A stretch of DNA of 64,000 bases from Brachionus plicatilis (Eukaryota > Rotifera > Eurotatoria > Ploima > Brachionidae): the NCBI GenBank assembly GCA_010279815.1, contig QEOQ01000508.1, positions 1,759,129 through 1,823,128 on the forward strand, given 5' to 3'. This document shows, in pieces, positions 11,165-21,411 of this stretch (its first letter is position 1; every line of letters starts with the position of its first letter). The notes under the pieces are model-generated. The model did no database searches and was not told the origin of the DNA. It saw nothing but the letters and a program-made list of their open reading frames with translations. A program made the position numbers and the translations under genes.

Positions 11165-13678
11165 TTATTTCCTTGGACCGAATATGGAAGAACCGATTCG
11201 AACATTTGAACTTCCCATCAAAATCTAATAATAAATCATTTAAAATTGTTCAAGTTACTTAAAATAATAATCTTTACCGCTGGTTCAAAGTCGTTCGACA
11301 TTCCCATACTTAGTTCGATTTTCTGTGCTTCTATTCCAAGTTCGCGGCAAATTTTTTCTTTACACAATATTAAGTTCTTTTAATTAAATTAAATTAAAAA
11401 TTTTGTTTTAAGCGTTAATTTGTTTTAAAAATGGAATTTTTTAGAAATTTTGTTGAAGCGGTTTTTATTTGAATTGTATTATTCAAAATTAGCAATCATT
11501 TTAATAAATTAATTAAAAATAAGTTTCTATTTTTATTAATAAAAAAATAATTTATTTATCTGAGGCACTTAGATTCAGATTTGTATAAAAGTCAGGAAAA
11601 AAAAGTCTTAACAAGTCAATGTATGACTTGGACCTGAAAATATATTTTTAAAAATAACAAATCCTGACTTTGACTTGTTACAAAAATATGAAAATTACAA
11701 GTCATAAATTTTTTTCCTGATTTTTATATTTTTTTTATATATTTTTTATCTTGTTTAATTTATTTCTTAATTTTTTTTAAGAGCTAATATTTTTGTTTTT
11801 TTTTTAATAAATTCACTTAAGAATATCTTAAAGAATATCACAATTATGTGAATTGTTTAAAAAATCATGTTTCAATATTTACACTGAAAAAGAAATTTAA
11901 ATAAATAATTTTATTTTTTCCGGGATAAAAAAATTCAATACTTATAATTTTTTTATATATTTTAATTCGATTCTTAAAATAAGTAGAAATTCTGACTTGT
12001 TTTTTTTAAATTTTTGTAACACGTCAAAGTCATGACTTGCACTTGACTTTAGTGATGTTGGTTTTGCTTGGTTCTGTGGTTAGCTAATTTTGGTTAGCCA
12101 AAAATTAAGTTAAAATTTGTTTTTGTAAATTTTAGTTTCGGTTTAAGCTATTCAATTAAATTCTTATTTAATAAAAAAATAATTCATTTTGATGGTTTAT
12201 TCAAAAGGATTCTTCAAGAATAAATTTTAAAAAAAGCTATAATAAATTTTTTTTTTAGGCTAGGAGGAAAAGTCCGACATAATTGTTAGTTACAATAAAT
12301 AAACAACTTTTAGACCAAAAATGTCTAAAAGAAAAATTACCAGATGTATTCAACTTGAATTAATATGAATAACTTAAAATTAAATCAATAACCGAATTTT
12401 CAGCTAACCATTTTTGGCTAACAGAATTTTCGGTTAACCAATTTGCTAATTGACCAATTTTGGCTAACCAGGTTTTTGGCTAACCAATTTTGGCTAACCA
12501 GATTTTTGGTTAATCAATTTTGGCTAACCAGGTTTTTGGTTAACCAATTTTGGCTAACCAGGTTTTTGGTTAACCAATTTTGGCTAACCAGGTTTTTGGT
12601 TAACCAATTTTTGGCTAGCCGGACATTGGTTAACCAAAATTTACAAAATTAGTTAACCAAGTAGTCAATAACCAACATCACTACTTGACTTGTGACTTTT
12701 ATACAACTCTGCTTAGATTACAAAATTTTGAGACCTTTGGTATAAATATTATTTAAAATTGAAAATGAATTACTTTAACAAATTTAATTATTGAAAACTT
12801 AATTATTTTGCAAGATATGATAAAAAAGTATTTATTTGCAAAAGAAAAATAAAATGCTAATTACTAAATTCCTAAGGTTACTTACTAGAAAATCTTTATT
12901 GTTAGCATCATCCGAACATGATTCTTCTAGTGAGCCTATAGTCATTAAACCGACAAGTTCTAAATTTTTACAACTCTGAATTATGTGTTTGTAAAGTTCT
13001 AGAGCTTTGTCCAAGTCGACTCCATTTTTTTCTATTTGAATGGACATGTTATTTAAGCATATTTCATTTTAAAAAAAAAATTTAAAATACGTGTTTCTGT
13101 GCTAGTATTGACTTGTATCATCACATTTAGTCTATTGATTTTTAAATTTTTATTTAACTTATCGGCCAAACTCGCTGAGTCGACAGTTTCAATTAAGTGC
13201 AGGTTGGGAACAGCTTTTTTTAAAAATTATGTCTTAAAAAAGAAAGCTTTAATAATTGAAAATATTTTACAAACTTAGTAATTTATTTATTTTATTTGAC
13301 TGTAAATTTCCAATAAAGTGCCATTTTATGTCTGGGCATTCTCTTTGTATTAATGGATCGTTTGATTTTAAAACCAGCTCATTAATCTTTTTTTAATTTT
13401 TAATTTGGAATAAAAATTATGAAAAAAAAAATGCAAAATTACATAATTTTCGCCAAAGTGTGTTTGGCCATGCTTGTAAACTTCAATTATGTCTTCAATT
13501 GACTTGAATTTAGACACTGCTACCAATCGAGGTTTAAAATACTGCAAGCTCTAAACAAAGAATGTTCATTAAGTTAATTCACAATTACTTTGAGCTTAGA
13601 AAATACTTGGTCTCTTTTTGCTGATGCTCTACTTATTTTGTCCAAAATTTTTTTTAAATTAAGACTTATTTTAGACAT
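11165..13678 (-). CDS. PLPBP: Pyridoxal phosphate homeostasis protein (YggS/PROSC family)
   Basis: Seven minus-strand exons in phase: 13678-13607, 13550-13443, 13386-13275, 13213-13091, 13031-12886, 11376-11278, 11224-11165, giving 239 residues (human about 275). The family is easily recognised: PRLVAVSKF with the PLP-binding lysine at about residue 38, HGQTHFGENY, DIKWHFIGNLQSNK, ETVDSASLADKL, VMIQVNTSTE, NLELVGLMTIGS, IELSMGMSNDFEPA and SSNVRIGSSIFGPR. The protein binds PLP and buffers it in cytosol and mitochondria. The exon 1 donor at 13606 gives the best alignment; an in-frame alternative 18 nt downstream is possible. Introns are about 50-60 bp except intron 5 (11377-12885), swollen to 1.5 kb by nested transposable elements. 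It is convergent with the MetX-like gene. Confidence 0.93.
12052..12681. mobile_element. TA-flanked non-autonomous element nested in the hAT MITE
   Basis: Perfect 12-bp terminal inverted repeats gtgatgttggtt / aaccaacatcac are flanked on both sides by TA (12050-12051 and 12682-12683). Removing the element and one TA restores a continuous gactt-rich MITE sequence. A TA duplication is typical of Tc1/mariner-type insertion. The interior is built from gttagcca / tggctaac words and ends in the 30-bp array. No ORF of its own is seen. Confidence 0.75.
12451..12630. repeat. 30-bp minisatellite, 6 units
   Basis: Exact 30-bp period starting at 12451, 12481, 12511, 12541, 12571 and 12601. The units at 12541 and 12571 are identical; the others differ by a few bases. 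The typical unit begins taaccaattttggctaacc and ends aggtttttggt, so unit junctions create the palindrome ttggttaaccaa. The 69-codon frame through it (LTRFLVNQFW repeats) is only the repeat read as codons. Confidence 0.95.
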
Positions 13679-14390
13679 TATGAATAACAATTTTTTTTTT
13701 TAACAATGTAACAAATAAACTTTTTCTTTTTAAACATAATTTAAATTTGAGAACAAAATTGAAATTGAAATTTTTCAATTGGCAAAATGAAAGTTAAGCA
13801 ACTATTTTTTTAGATATTAAAATTAAAATTTTTCGCTGACACACCCTTTTAAGGCAGTGAACGCTTTTTGCTTTTTTCTTTTTACTTAGCATTTAAATAA
13901 AAATGTTAATAAAATGTTTATCATCATATTATTACGAGATTTATAGAATTCTAAAGATTTTAAAACTTGTTTTACTTTATATATTCAAGAAATCTGTAAT
14001 ATTGACAGATTTGGCTTTCAGGAATTTTTCAGACGACTAAACGCTTTTTATTTTGTCTTCATTAAATTTAATAATCTAAGTTGATAAACTTTCGGTTCCA
14101 AGGCTTCCTAATTTAAAGTATGCTTTACTTCTATACAAATATATTGATCAAAGGTAAAGATCACTAGTGATTAAATCAAGCAAATTTAAATTATTTTTTT
14201 TATTTTAACAGAAAATTTAAATTTTAAATACACAGAAGAGACAGAAGAGCTTTTAACATCCTTTTATGGACTTATTAGGCATTTTTCTCATTAAATCTTA
14301 TCAATTTTGGAAATTTTGTCTTTTTCATAAAATCAAAAATAATTAAGATTAATCAATTTTAAAATGAAAATGATTTTATTTTAATAAAAA
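13679..14390. other. Intergenic, upstream of PLPBP
   Basis: AT-rich upstream region of PLPBP. No gene or element recognised. Confidence 0.5.
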
Positions 14391-14640
14391 AAAATATTTA
14401 CCGTAAACTCGTGCATACAACTCTAAGAGTATAAGTGGAATTTTGGCTTTTCCTCAAATTGAAAATTGTCTTTTATTCTAATGGAAAACGATGAGCAATT
14501 ATTATTTTTTTTAATTTTTTTTTTCGTATTCAACCTTTTTCCATTAGAATAAAAGACAATTTTCAATTTGAGGAAAAGCCAAAATTCCATTTATACTCTT
14601 AGAGTTGTAGGCACGAGTTTACCGTAAATATTTTTTTCTA
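14391..14640. repeat. Fold-back hairpin with about 95-bp near-perfect arms
   Basis: The left arm (about 14391-14487) runs from atatttaccgtaaactcgtg to ttctaatggaaaa. The right arm (about 14535-14640) is its reverse complement with only a few mismatches (for example gtggaatttt versus ccatttat). The spacer is about 47 bp. The ends converge on tttac[c/g]gtaaactcgtgc. This is typical of a fold-back MITE, and a transcript through it would form long dsRNA. Confidence 0.92.
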
Positions 14641-14937
14641 AAATTTAATGAAGAAATTCTAAGAAATCTTTACAATTTTAGCAATTTTTTTTTAAAAACA
14701 TTTTTTTTCTTTAATTTTTATCAAAAATATTTTAATTCATTTTTTTTAATTAACTAAAATTAAAATAACCAAAAATTTAACATTAAATGTTATTTTTAAT
14801 TCATAAACATTATAACATGAAAATTTTTAAGCACTCATACATTTTTTAATTCAATAGTTTTTAGCTTTTAAAAGTTATTAGATCTCTTTAATTTTTTAAA
14901 TAATTTAAATAAAAAAACGAAAAAAGGAAAATTGAAG

Positions 14938-15575
14938 TTTCAGATCAAATTTTAAGATCAAAACGAATATTTAAAATTTTAAAACTTAATTTATCAAATA
15001 ATTTTTAAAATTTAAAAAAAAAATACTAAACATTACTTAACATGTTATGTCTAGTAACGGTTCATTTTCAAATTAACATCAAAATGATTAATCACTGATT
15101 TATTTTACAAAAACAATCAAAAATTCAACTAATTCAGCTAAAGTTAAACTAGAAATTCAAATTCATAACTTTTATATTCAATTATTCATACTAAAATAAT
15201 TTTATTTTTCCACTTTAATTAAGTTTTTTAAAAGTCTCAAGTCTATTCTAAGTCGGGACTTGGACTTAAGAAAAAAAAATTTTGACTTGAAGTATATTTT
15301 GGGATTTTTAAACAACTCTGCACTAAAACAAATTAAAATTTTAAAACACTTAATTTTTTTGTCTTAAATGGTTTTTATTTAAATCAATTAAAAAATTTAA
15401 ACCTATTAAATTTCAATAAAAAGAGATATTTAAATTTTTTTATACGAAAATAAACTTGACATAACATGTCAAGTAATTGCTGAGGAAAAAATTAGTTTTT
15501 CTTTTTTATTAAATAAAATAATACATTTTATATTTTGATCTTTTTATCTTGATCTCAAACTTCTATTTGCCAAAA
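14938..15575. repeat. Diverged long inverted-repeat element, about 125-bp arms
   Basis: Left arm words (gaagtttcagatcaa, aagatcaaaa, attacttaacatgttatgtc) recur inverted and in the same order at 15450-15575 (gacataacatgtcaagtaat, ttttgatctttttatctt, gatctcaaacttc). Arms are clearly homologous but diverged. The central region contains the hAT MITE remnant at 15219-15320, so that insertion appears nested. Confidence 0.65.
15219..15320. mobile_element. Degenerate hAT MITE copy
   Basis: Ends with ggatttttaaacaactctg and begins ttaagttttttaaaagtc, 14 of 18 bases matching the family end. The interior has aagtc/gactt words. A possible decayed 8-bp duplication is cactttaa / cactaaaa. Confidence 0.65.
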
Positions 15576-15959
15576 AAAATAATTGGTGCTTCAAATGTTA
15601 GATTGCTTTAAATTATTTGTAACTAAAATTTCTTTTTCATCACTAAAATAAATTTACTTTACAATAATGCTACATGCCAATAAAAAAACTTTTTGATTTA
15701 AAAAAGCTTATTGTTTATAAAAAACCTATATTTAATTTAAGAATTGTTTTAAAATTGTACTAGAATTTTTTCAGCTAATTCTGAAATGATTGATTTGAAA
15801 AGTTTATTTAATACTATTAAATACACTATTAATTTACTATTAATTTAATAGGATTCTTATAAGAATGAACACTCAAGATATTCAGATAATTGTACTAGAG
15901 CAAGATAAAGACAAAAAGAATTTAAATAACGCTATATAATATCGAATTTGCAATTTCAG

Positions 15960-16445
15960 TCTGAAATCCATACCAACACGGGGATACCAACGTGGTCGAA
16001 CGCGTAATGCGAAGGGCGACAAAGGTTCATGGTTCAGACCTAAACTATGTTGAACGTTGCAAAAAGCTGGGTTTGACCAATCTAAAGGCGAGGCAATTGA
16101 GGGGCGATTTGATACAGCAGTTTAAAATTGCAAAAGGAATAGAGCATGTTGAATTTGCCGCACCGACTTCCATTTCTGCGCCAAGAGGCAATAGGAGAAT
16201 TGGTGAAGAACTGTAATCAACGACATAACTTTTTCTGCAACCGAATTGTTAATGACTGAAACGATCGTAACGACTCCATCATTATCACCAAAAGTACCAA
16301 CGACTTCAAAAGCAAGCTTGACAAAACAGCAACTTAATTACGGCAAGTGGCTACCACACAGGGTGTCGTCACCCATCGCGTTTTGCATCATCCTGCATGC
16401 AAATCGCGACTAGTAGCCTACCCCTTACTACTACTACTACTGCTA
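15960..16445 (+). mobile_element. 5'-truncated LINE relic, reverse transcriptase C-terminus and 3' end
   Basis: 15992-16216 is an open frame reading VERVMRRATKV, YVERCKKLGLTNLKARQLRG and DLIQQFKIAKGIEHVEF. This is the C-terminal region after the RT domain in CR1/jockey-like LINEs. After a frame break, FFCNRIVND and TNDFKSKLDK match the usual last motif. The 3' end is a (CTA)n-like tail at about 16428-16443. No catalytic RT region is left. The same family recurs at 30040-31140. Confidence 0.8.
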
Positions 16446-17440
16446 GGCGAGTTTTATTGGGGTTTAGAAGTCATTTTAAACCAAAACGGAAAAAAAAAGT
16501 TACGTATAGTTTATCTTATCATATATTTTAATAGCATATTTTTTTCTGAACTATATGTAGGGCCCATTTCAACAATAAAAAGTTAACTCAACTTATTGTT
16601 TTGGTAACCATATACCCAAGCGTGAGCTCACCATTGAAACGCGGGTAGACGCGTCTACTTGCTTTTTTTCGGGTAAAGGAGTCAACACTACTGGCTTTTT
16701 TTCTATATTTTGTGTAACGCGTCTTCTCGTTCTTGGACTTAGTTGTCAAAAAAAATTTTCTGTACATATAAAAAATACTGAAATAATACTGAAATAAGAG
16801 CTCCAAATTAAAACTTAAAGCTAATATTGATCTGTATTCGAAACTAGCATAAAAATAAAATAAAAATATGTAAAAGTTTGTTATTTTAAAAATATGATAA
16901 AAAAATGTTTCTTTATTACTTTTTAAAACTATTATTTTAGAAAGATATTTTTTTGAATAAAACTTTATTAAGACTAAAAAACTTGATTTTAATTTAATTT
17001 CCTTTTTTTTCATGGAAGACCAGTCTATTTTCTTTTTTCTTTACCTTAGAGCGTCTATTACTTTATAAAAACTGAGCACACCATTGATATAACCAGTAAA
17101 TAAAATAAAAAAATGAAATTAGAAAGACAATTTGTGCTTGAAAATTTTATTTGCAATTAAAATTTTTAAATTTCACATTAAAAATTCAAAAGTATGATTG
17201 GAGTTTTATGCTATCATTAAAAAAGAGCTGTAAAGACTACTAAAAAACATTTAATCGACTTGAACTAAAATTGATGATTTAAAACGATTAAAAAAAAAAA
17301 AAAAATTTTATTTTAATATTTAGATTAGAAAAAAATCTGCAAAATGAATGCTTAATAAAGTATAAAAATGACACTAAAAATTGTAAAACTGAAATTAATA
17401 ATAACATTTAGTAATTATGATAAATCATAATGATGGTAGT
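16446..17440. other. Intergenic, 3' side of PUR copy 1
   Basis: Contains a perfect 14-bp palindrome gtagacgcgtctac at 16645-16658 in a G+C-richer patch (16600-16735). A related phrase, agctcaccattga / agcacaccattga, occurs at 16624 and about 17076. The 141-codon minus-strand frame over 16588-17013 is Phe/Lys-rich, looks non-coding and is not called. Bases 17030-17440 presumably hold the PUR copy 1 3' UTR. Confidence 0.5.
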
Positions 17441-18247
17441 TTATTGTTGTGATTCAGCTGGAGTAGGAGCAGCAGCAGTTGGTGCTGGTGGCAACTTGTT
17501 CAAAAACTCACTAATCTGATCGCAAACCTCGGCTAGATGAGCTTGCGGTATGGTGATCGATGTTCTGTATCTGCTTTGTCTCACTTCGCTTATTTTGAGA
17601 AAGACGCCGCGCGCATTTGAGCCCGAGTCAAAATAGAAAATTTTGTTGTCGGCCTTGACCGACTTTGACTCGGGCAAGTCCGGCTGCGCTTGTTCCTGTT
17701 CAAAGCCTACGCCATATCTGTCGAGCATGTCACTAAGATGATCCTTGAATTCAATTAGACCCTGGGCCGGTATGGCTATGAAAGCTCTGGGACCCCTGGG
17801 CAGCACCATGCTTATGCGCAAAAATCTGCCACGTTGGTTCTCCTTAAAGTCCAAATAGTACCGCTTTCGGTCCTTGGTTATTGTTTCGCTTTTGATGAGA
17901 CCTGGGTCTGGCTCTGGACGCCTCGGCTCCTCGCCCTGCTGGCTCGGCTGACTGGGGCCCATTTGCGCGTTCAGCTCGCTAAACTCGGCCAAGAACTGCT
18001 TTAGGTCGTGAGCTGCCGCTATGGACAACACAATGCGGCTCTTGCGGCCACCGACCCCCACCTCGGCCAGCTTGATAAAACGGCCGCGCTGATTCTCTTT
18101 GACGTCTATGTAGAAGCGCTTCGACTGGATCTGCACCTGCTGACTCGCTAGCTCTTTTTCACTCGAGCCAGTGTCGTTGGGGCCGGCCGCGCCGCGTCTT
18201 CTTCCTTGCTGGCCTGGTCTTCTCTCGTCATCTCCACTTTCCGACAT
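17441..18247 (-). CDS. PURA: PUR-alpha-like single-stranded nucleic-acid-binding protein, copy 1
   Basis: Intronless, 268 codons. Three PUR repeats are visible: residues about 34-90 (SKRFYIDVKENQRGRFIKLA), about 118-172 (DRKRYYLDFKENQRGRFLRI, then IPAQGLIEFKDHL), and about 195-250 (NKIFYFDSGSNARGVFLKIS). This is the full PUR-alpha/beta layout, with an Arg/Gly-rich N-terminus in place of the vertebrate glycine tract. PUR proteins bind purine-rich ssDNA and RNA and act in transcription and mRNA transport. Codon use is much richer in G+C than the surroundings. The coding region and about 250 bp upstream are almost identical to 25843-26649, but the two copies part company at the stop codon: TAA here, TAG there, with unrelated sequence beyond. 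Confidence 0.96.
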   Translation of the reverse strand: MSESGDDERRPGQQGRRRGAAGPNDTGSSEKELASQQVQIQSKRFYIDVKENQRGRFIKLAEVGVGGRKSRIVLSIAAAHDLKQFLAEFSELNAQMGPSQPSQQGEEPRRPEPDPGLIKSETITKDRKRYYLDFKENQRGRFLRISMVLPRGPRAFIAIPAQGLIEFKDHLSDMLDRYGVGFEQEQAQPDLPESKSVKADNKIFYFDSGSNARGVFLKISEVRQSRYRTSITIPQAHLAEVCDQISEFLNKLPPAPTAAAPTPAESQQ

Positions 18248-18505
18248 CTTTTTCTAACTGCAACTTGTCTTTCACTTTCACTTTCGTACACTCTCAACTA
18301 ACTGATGATGATATTAAACAAGAAAAAATTTTCTCCAACAATATTCTTATAATTTATACGATTTTGGTTCCTATTCATATACACATAGGTACACACACTG
18401 TTTTGCTACAGACTAATTATTAAAATGAGATGTCGCTGCATTTCATTCGTTGCTGGATGGGGGGAACTTGTACAGTTTTTTTTATACGAGTTTGACTGAG
18501 ATCAA
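18248..18505 (-). promoter_or_regulatory. Duplicated 5' leader/promoter of PUR copy 1
   Basis: About 250 bp upstream of the start codon is essentially identical to 26650-26905. It includes a ctttcacttt repeat, an acacatag/acacacac patch and a ggatggggggaac G-tract (six G here, seven in copy 2). Homology fades after gtacagtttt; both copies still share a gtttgactga phrase beyond a small gap. The leader was therefore duplicated with the gene. Confidence 0.7.
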
Positions 18506-18699
18506 TAAATTTAAAATTAATGGAGTCAGCTTTTTGATATTGATGGATCATGTTCACATGAATTCTTCTTCTAGCTATTTGACCGAATTTTCCTAATTAT
18601 GAGTCCATCAAATTAACATTTAGAAAAAAAAAAAAAAATTTTGTCAGCTGATCGGTATGATTTAAACATTTATGAAAAGAATTTCGGATGACCTAAAAG

Positions 18700-18900
18700 G
18701 AATTAGCATGTCAGTCGAGCTGTTTTCAAAGCGTATACTATACTTGCTTGCTTCAAAGAACATTCACTTATTGGAGCGTTACCATTTTCAGAACACCGTG
18801 TTAAACATTTGTGAGATCTCATCTTGAATATGTAGTACTGGAACCCAGGAAAAGAGAAATAAAGTTGACAACGTAGGGCTGCCAAATTGGTACAGTGCTT
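18700..18900 (+). pseudogene. LINE reverse-transcriptase relic
   Basis: The plus strand reads KAYTILACFKEHSLI, then FVRSHLEYVVLEPRKREIKL, then after a one-base frameshift QRRAAKLVQ. These correspond to the conserved ANxILGxIKRSF, VRSHLEYAxxVWNP and VQRRATKLV blocks of LINE RT tails. Frame breaks show it is dead. It ends abruptly at about 18900. Confidence 0.7.
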
Positions 18901-19374
18901 TTTTAAAAGGTGCAGAATGGGCTATATTAAGTAATTTTGCCATTTTTTTTGTAAGCTTAAGTAATCTTACGTGAATATTAGTCGGTAATGATTTTTAATT
19001 TTCCGGAATATTACGTACACTTACATTAAAATACGTAACTTTAAGTAAAATCGTTCTGGTATGCAAAAATTAAAAATTATTTGATTAAATTTAATTAAAG
19101 GTAATGGATATTGTAGTTAAAAAACAGTGATGGTTGCTTTTATAATTTAAAATTTATCTTTTCTTATTAATTATCTGATGATTTTTAATTTTATTACAAA
19201 ATATTACCAAAAATTGTGTAATTTAACGTAAAATTGGAGATAGTCAAAGTTGTAAAAAAAAAAAGTCATAAAAAAAAAACAAAATTGTCATAAAAAATTG
19301 TCATGTGTTAATTAGTCATATATGACAAAATAAACAAAAAAAAAAAAATGATTGGTTAATTTTTAGAATTTTTT

Positions 19375-19872
19375 ATTGAATTGACGATAATGGTTATTTG
19401 TTCGTGGACCATTGTTGTCGAAATGATTCCATGAAAATCCATATTTGCCTTGTAACCAAGTATTGAAAAAATACTTAATAAATTTTTATAAATCACTGTC
19501 AAGAATAGCTAATGTGTTCAAAATAATGTTCGATCCAGTTTGGGCATCATTGATTGGGTCAAGTGCTAACGCGCTAAATTTTCGTATCCATTGTTTAAAA
19601 TTGTAATCATTGTAATAAAGTGCTTGTTTATTATATTTATGGAATAGATAACATATTATGGCTTGGTTAAAGTGAAACTAACATCCATAAATTTTTACAT
19701 TTTCGAATTCGACGCTGATTGCTTGAATCATAGCTAACTCGAAATCAGAAAGCGTTCCTTGTAAAACGATTGAACAATTATTACGAGTGAAAATTTCTTT
19801 AAGGTTAGTTAAAGCTTGGACATAAGTCTCACGCTCTTTGTTCTGTAAAAGAATATAACATGCTGGGTACAA
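19375..19872 (-). pseudogene. MULE transposase fragment
   Basis: Minus strand reads YILLQNKERETYVQALTNL, SDFELAMIQAISVEFENVKI, YGC-stop-FHFNQAI, WIRKFSALALDPIN and finally FDNNGPRTNNHYRQFN. These are the ordered landmarks of the MULE transposase domain (PxxYxLLxxKxxETY, the acidic DFE motif, GCxFHxxQA, RTNN). In-frame stops, including one inside the GC-FHF motif, show inactivity. Confidence 0.8.
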
Positions 19873-20091
19873 TTGGTTCTGATAATTTATTAATTTATTG
19901 AATTGAATTAACCTCCTTTAAGGAGAAGTAAAAGAAAATAAAAATAAAATTTTTTTTTTTGTGTTTTTGTGTTTTTTTAAAAAATGAAAAATTATTACCT
20001 AAAAATAAAATTACAAAAATAAAAAAGGAACATTAGTTCGAAAATAGAAAAAAGCATGAAAGTTAGAAAGCAAGATAATTTGGACCAAAAT

Positions 20092-20676
20092 TCATGAATT
20101 TCTTTTATTTTGAATTAGCTCATTTAGGAGAGTTCTGTAATGTTTTAATTTTAAATTGCAAAGACATAACCAAATTGAATCAGATAAACCATCATTACAA
20201 ATCAGATTAATCTTAAGATTTTCTTTAAGTTGGTTTATAATTACTGCAATTTTTGAGGTTTCAATTTTAAAGTACTTGGAAATAAGTACCAAGTCAGAGG
20301 AAAAAGATTTATTAGAGGGGGAGTCATTTAGCATATATTTTAAAAATTGTGATGATAGATAATTATATTTAATTGTATCAATAAAAGTTAGTTTTGAAAA
20401 TAGATAAAGTTCATCAAAATTGAATACTTTCAGGACTTTTAAGACTCGTGACATGTGACAATAGGCTTTTAAACTAAACATTTGTCTAATCAAGTTGTTT
20501 TGTAATTTATTTATTGAATCCTTTGTGGTTGAATTAAGAGTGAGAGCCTCAAGATAATAACCATGAACGGAGAAAATTTGAAGAAAATAAGTTGGGCAAG
20601 CTTTGAAAGTCACATCAAAATTCGTTTTTTTGATAACGGTGCTTTTCAAAAATAATTTGTTTGTATTCAGTGTCAA
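20092..20676 (-). pseudogene. LINE RT C-terminal fragment (194-codon open frame)
   Basis: An uninterrupted 194-codon frame with YYLEALTLN, LQNNLIRQMFSLKAYCHMSR, VLKVLKVFNFDELYLFSKLT and FIDTIKYNY. This resembles the post-RT thumb of LINE-type polymerases (NLIRxxLxLxxxCHxSxxxKxLxIxxxxELYxxxKLSF). It lacks the catalytic domain and lies between the inner inverted repeats of the MULE-like element, so it is probably a nested 5'-truncated insertion. It is the most intact TE frame here and could be young. Confidence 0.6.
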
Positions 20677-21044
20677 GATATAATATTTCTTGTTCCATTT
20701 TTTGATTTTAAAATTTTGATTAACAGTATGAGTAGATAAGTTATTTTTTTATTTTTTAATCAATTTTTTTTTTAATTGGTTTGACAATTTTACGATGACT
20801 ATTTTGTTTTTTTTTTCCTATGACAATTTTTTATGACAATTTTGCACTGCACTGACAATGACAATTTTAACCCTAACCGTAAAATTAAGTAAGAAACGGT
20901 ATGCTAAATTTTTTCTAATTTTTCATGATAAAATTAATTAAAAAAATTTGGAAGAGAAGCCAATATTTTATTTTTCTTACAAAAAATCCTCATATTTTTG
21001 GCCGTAAGCATTCTAGAACAATTTTACTAAAAGTTACGTTTTTT

Positions 21045-21411
21045 TTATTTATTTATTTATTAAGTAAATTCTGTTAGAGCCAAGCTCCTTCAGAAAAATA
21101 AAAAGTTTCCGTTAGTTATATATATTTTAAAAACATGGTAAGATAACAATGTTAATAATTAGTTGTTCAGAACTGAAGGAGATTGAAGTTTTCAAGTATT
21201 AAGCAAGGTAAGGAAAATTTTCATCAATTAGGAGGTATAAACCAAACAATGGTGTTGCAAGATTGCATATTTCTTTAGGGCTAATTACAGCTTTATATTC
21301 TTTTACTAGTCTAGTTACCAGAGGTACTGAGTTTTTTAGACCACACCTAATATAGTTCTCACTGAGATCGAAAAGACGATTGTCTATCCTATGAGTTTTT
21401 AGTTTATCCAA
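21045..21411 (-). mobile_element. LINE 3' end with RT C-terminal ORF and TTTA tail
   Basis: Minus frame 21411-21199 reads LFDLSENYIRCGLKNSVPLV then TRLVKEYKA, matching the very end of LINE polymerases (LSENYIxxAxxxxNPLIxxLxxEY). Its 3' region holds gaaggagcttggctctaaca and ends in (taaa)n at about 21045-21060, directly abutting the outer inverted repeat of the MULE relic. Related 3' ends with gagcattagctcggtac and the same tail lie at 33500-33560 and 36560-36612. Confidence 0.65.

Larger units (their letters stand above)
11576..12711. mobile_element. Second hAT-type MITE copy, carrying a nested insertion
   Basis: The ends cagatttgtataaaagtc (11576) and gacttttatacaactctg (to 12711) match the family at 2098-2327. 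The 8-bp target duplication cttagatt is perfect (11568-11575 and 12712-12719). Without the 630-bp insertion at 12052-12681 and one copy of its TA target, the element is about 504 bp. It lies in PLPBP intron 5. Confidence 0.85.
19030..21040. mobile_element. Composite DNA-transposon relic with two nested inverted-repeat pairs
   Basis: Outer pair: acgtaactttaagtaaaatc...gttctggtatgc (about 19032-19063) matches, inverted, gcattctagaac...aattttactaaaagttacgt (about 21008-21040), about 27 of 31 bases. Inner pair: aaaattgtcataaaaaattg (19281-19303, 23 bp in all) is a perfect inverted match to 20820-20842; both sides carry further ttgtcat/gtcat words. Between them lie a MULE transposase fragment (19375-19872, -) and a LINE RT tail (20092-20676, -). 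I read this as a Mutator-like element later invaded by a LINE. Confidence 0.6.

Noticed and set aside
12451..12630. CRISPR-like array
   Set aside because: Units are contiguous with no spacers and the genome is eukaryotic.
12443..12652. 69-codon repetitive ORF (LTRFLVNQFW)
   Set aside because: It is the 30-bp minisatellite read as codons (30 is divisible by 3); no protein evidence.
16588..17013. 141-codon minus-strand ORF
   Set aside because: Phe/Lys/Tyr-rich low-complexity translation with no domain or signal; consistent with AT-rich DNA lacking stops by chance.
17441..18247. Processed retrocopy explanation for PUR copy 1
   Set aside because: The duplicated segment includes about 250 bp upstream and shows no polyA tail at the 3' junction; the break lies at the stop codon rather than at a polyA site, so DNA-level duplication or conversion fits better.
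18703..18885. 60-codon minus-strand ORF
   Set aside because: The plus strand of the same bases carries recognisable LINE RT motifs, so this is a shadow.
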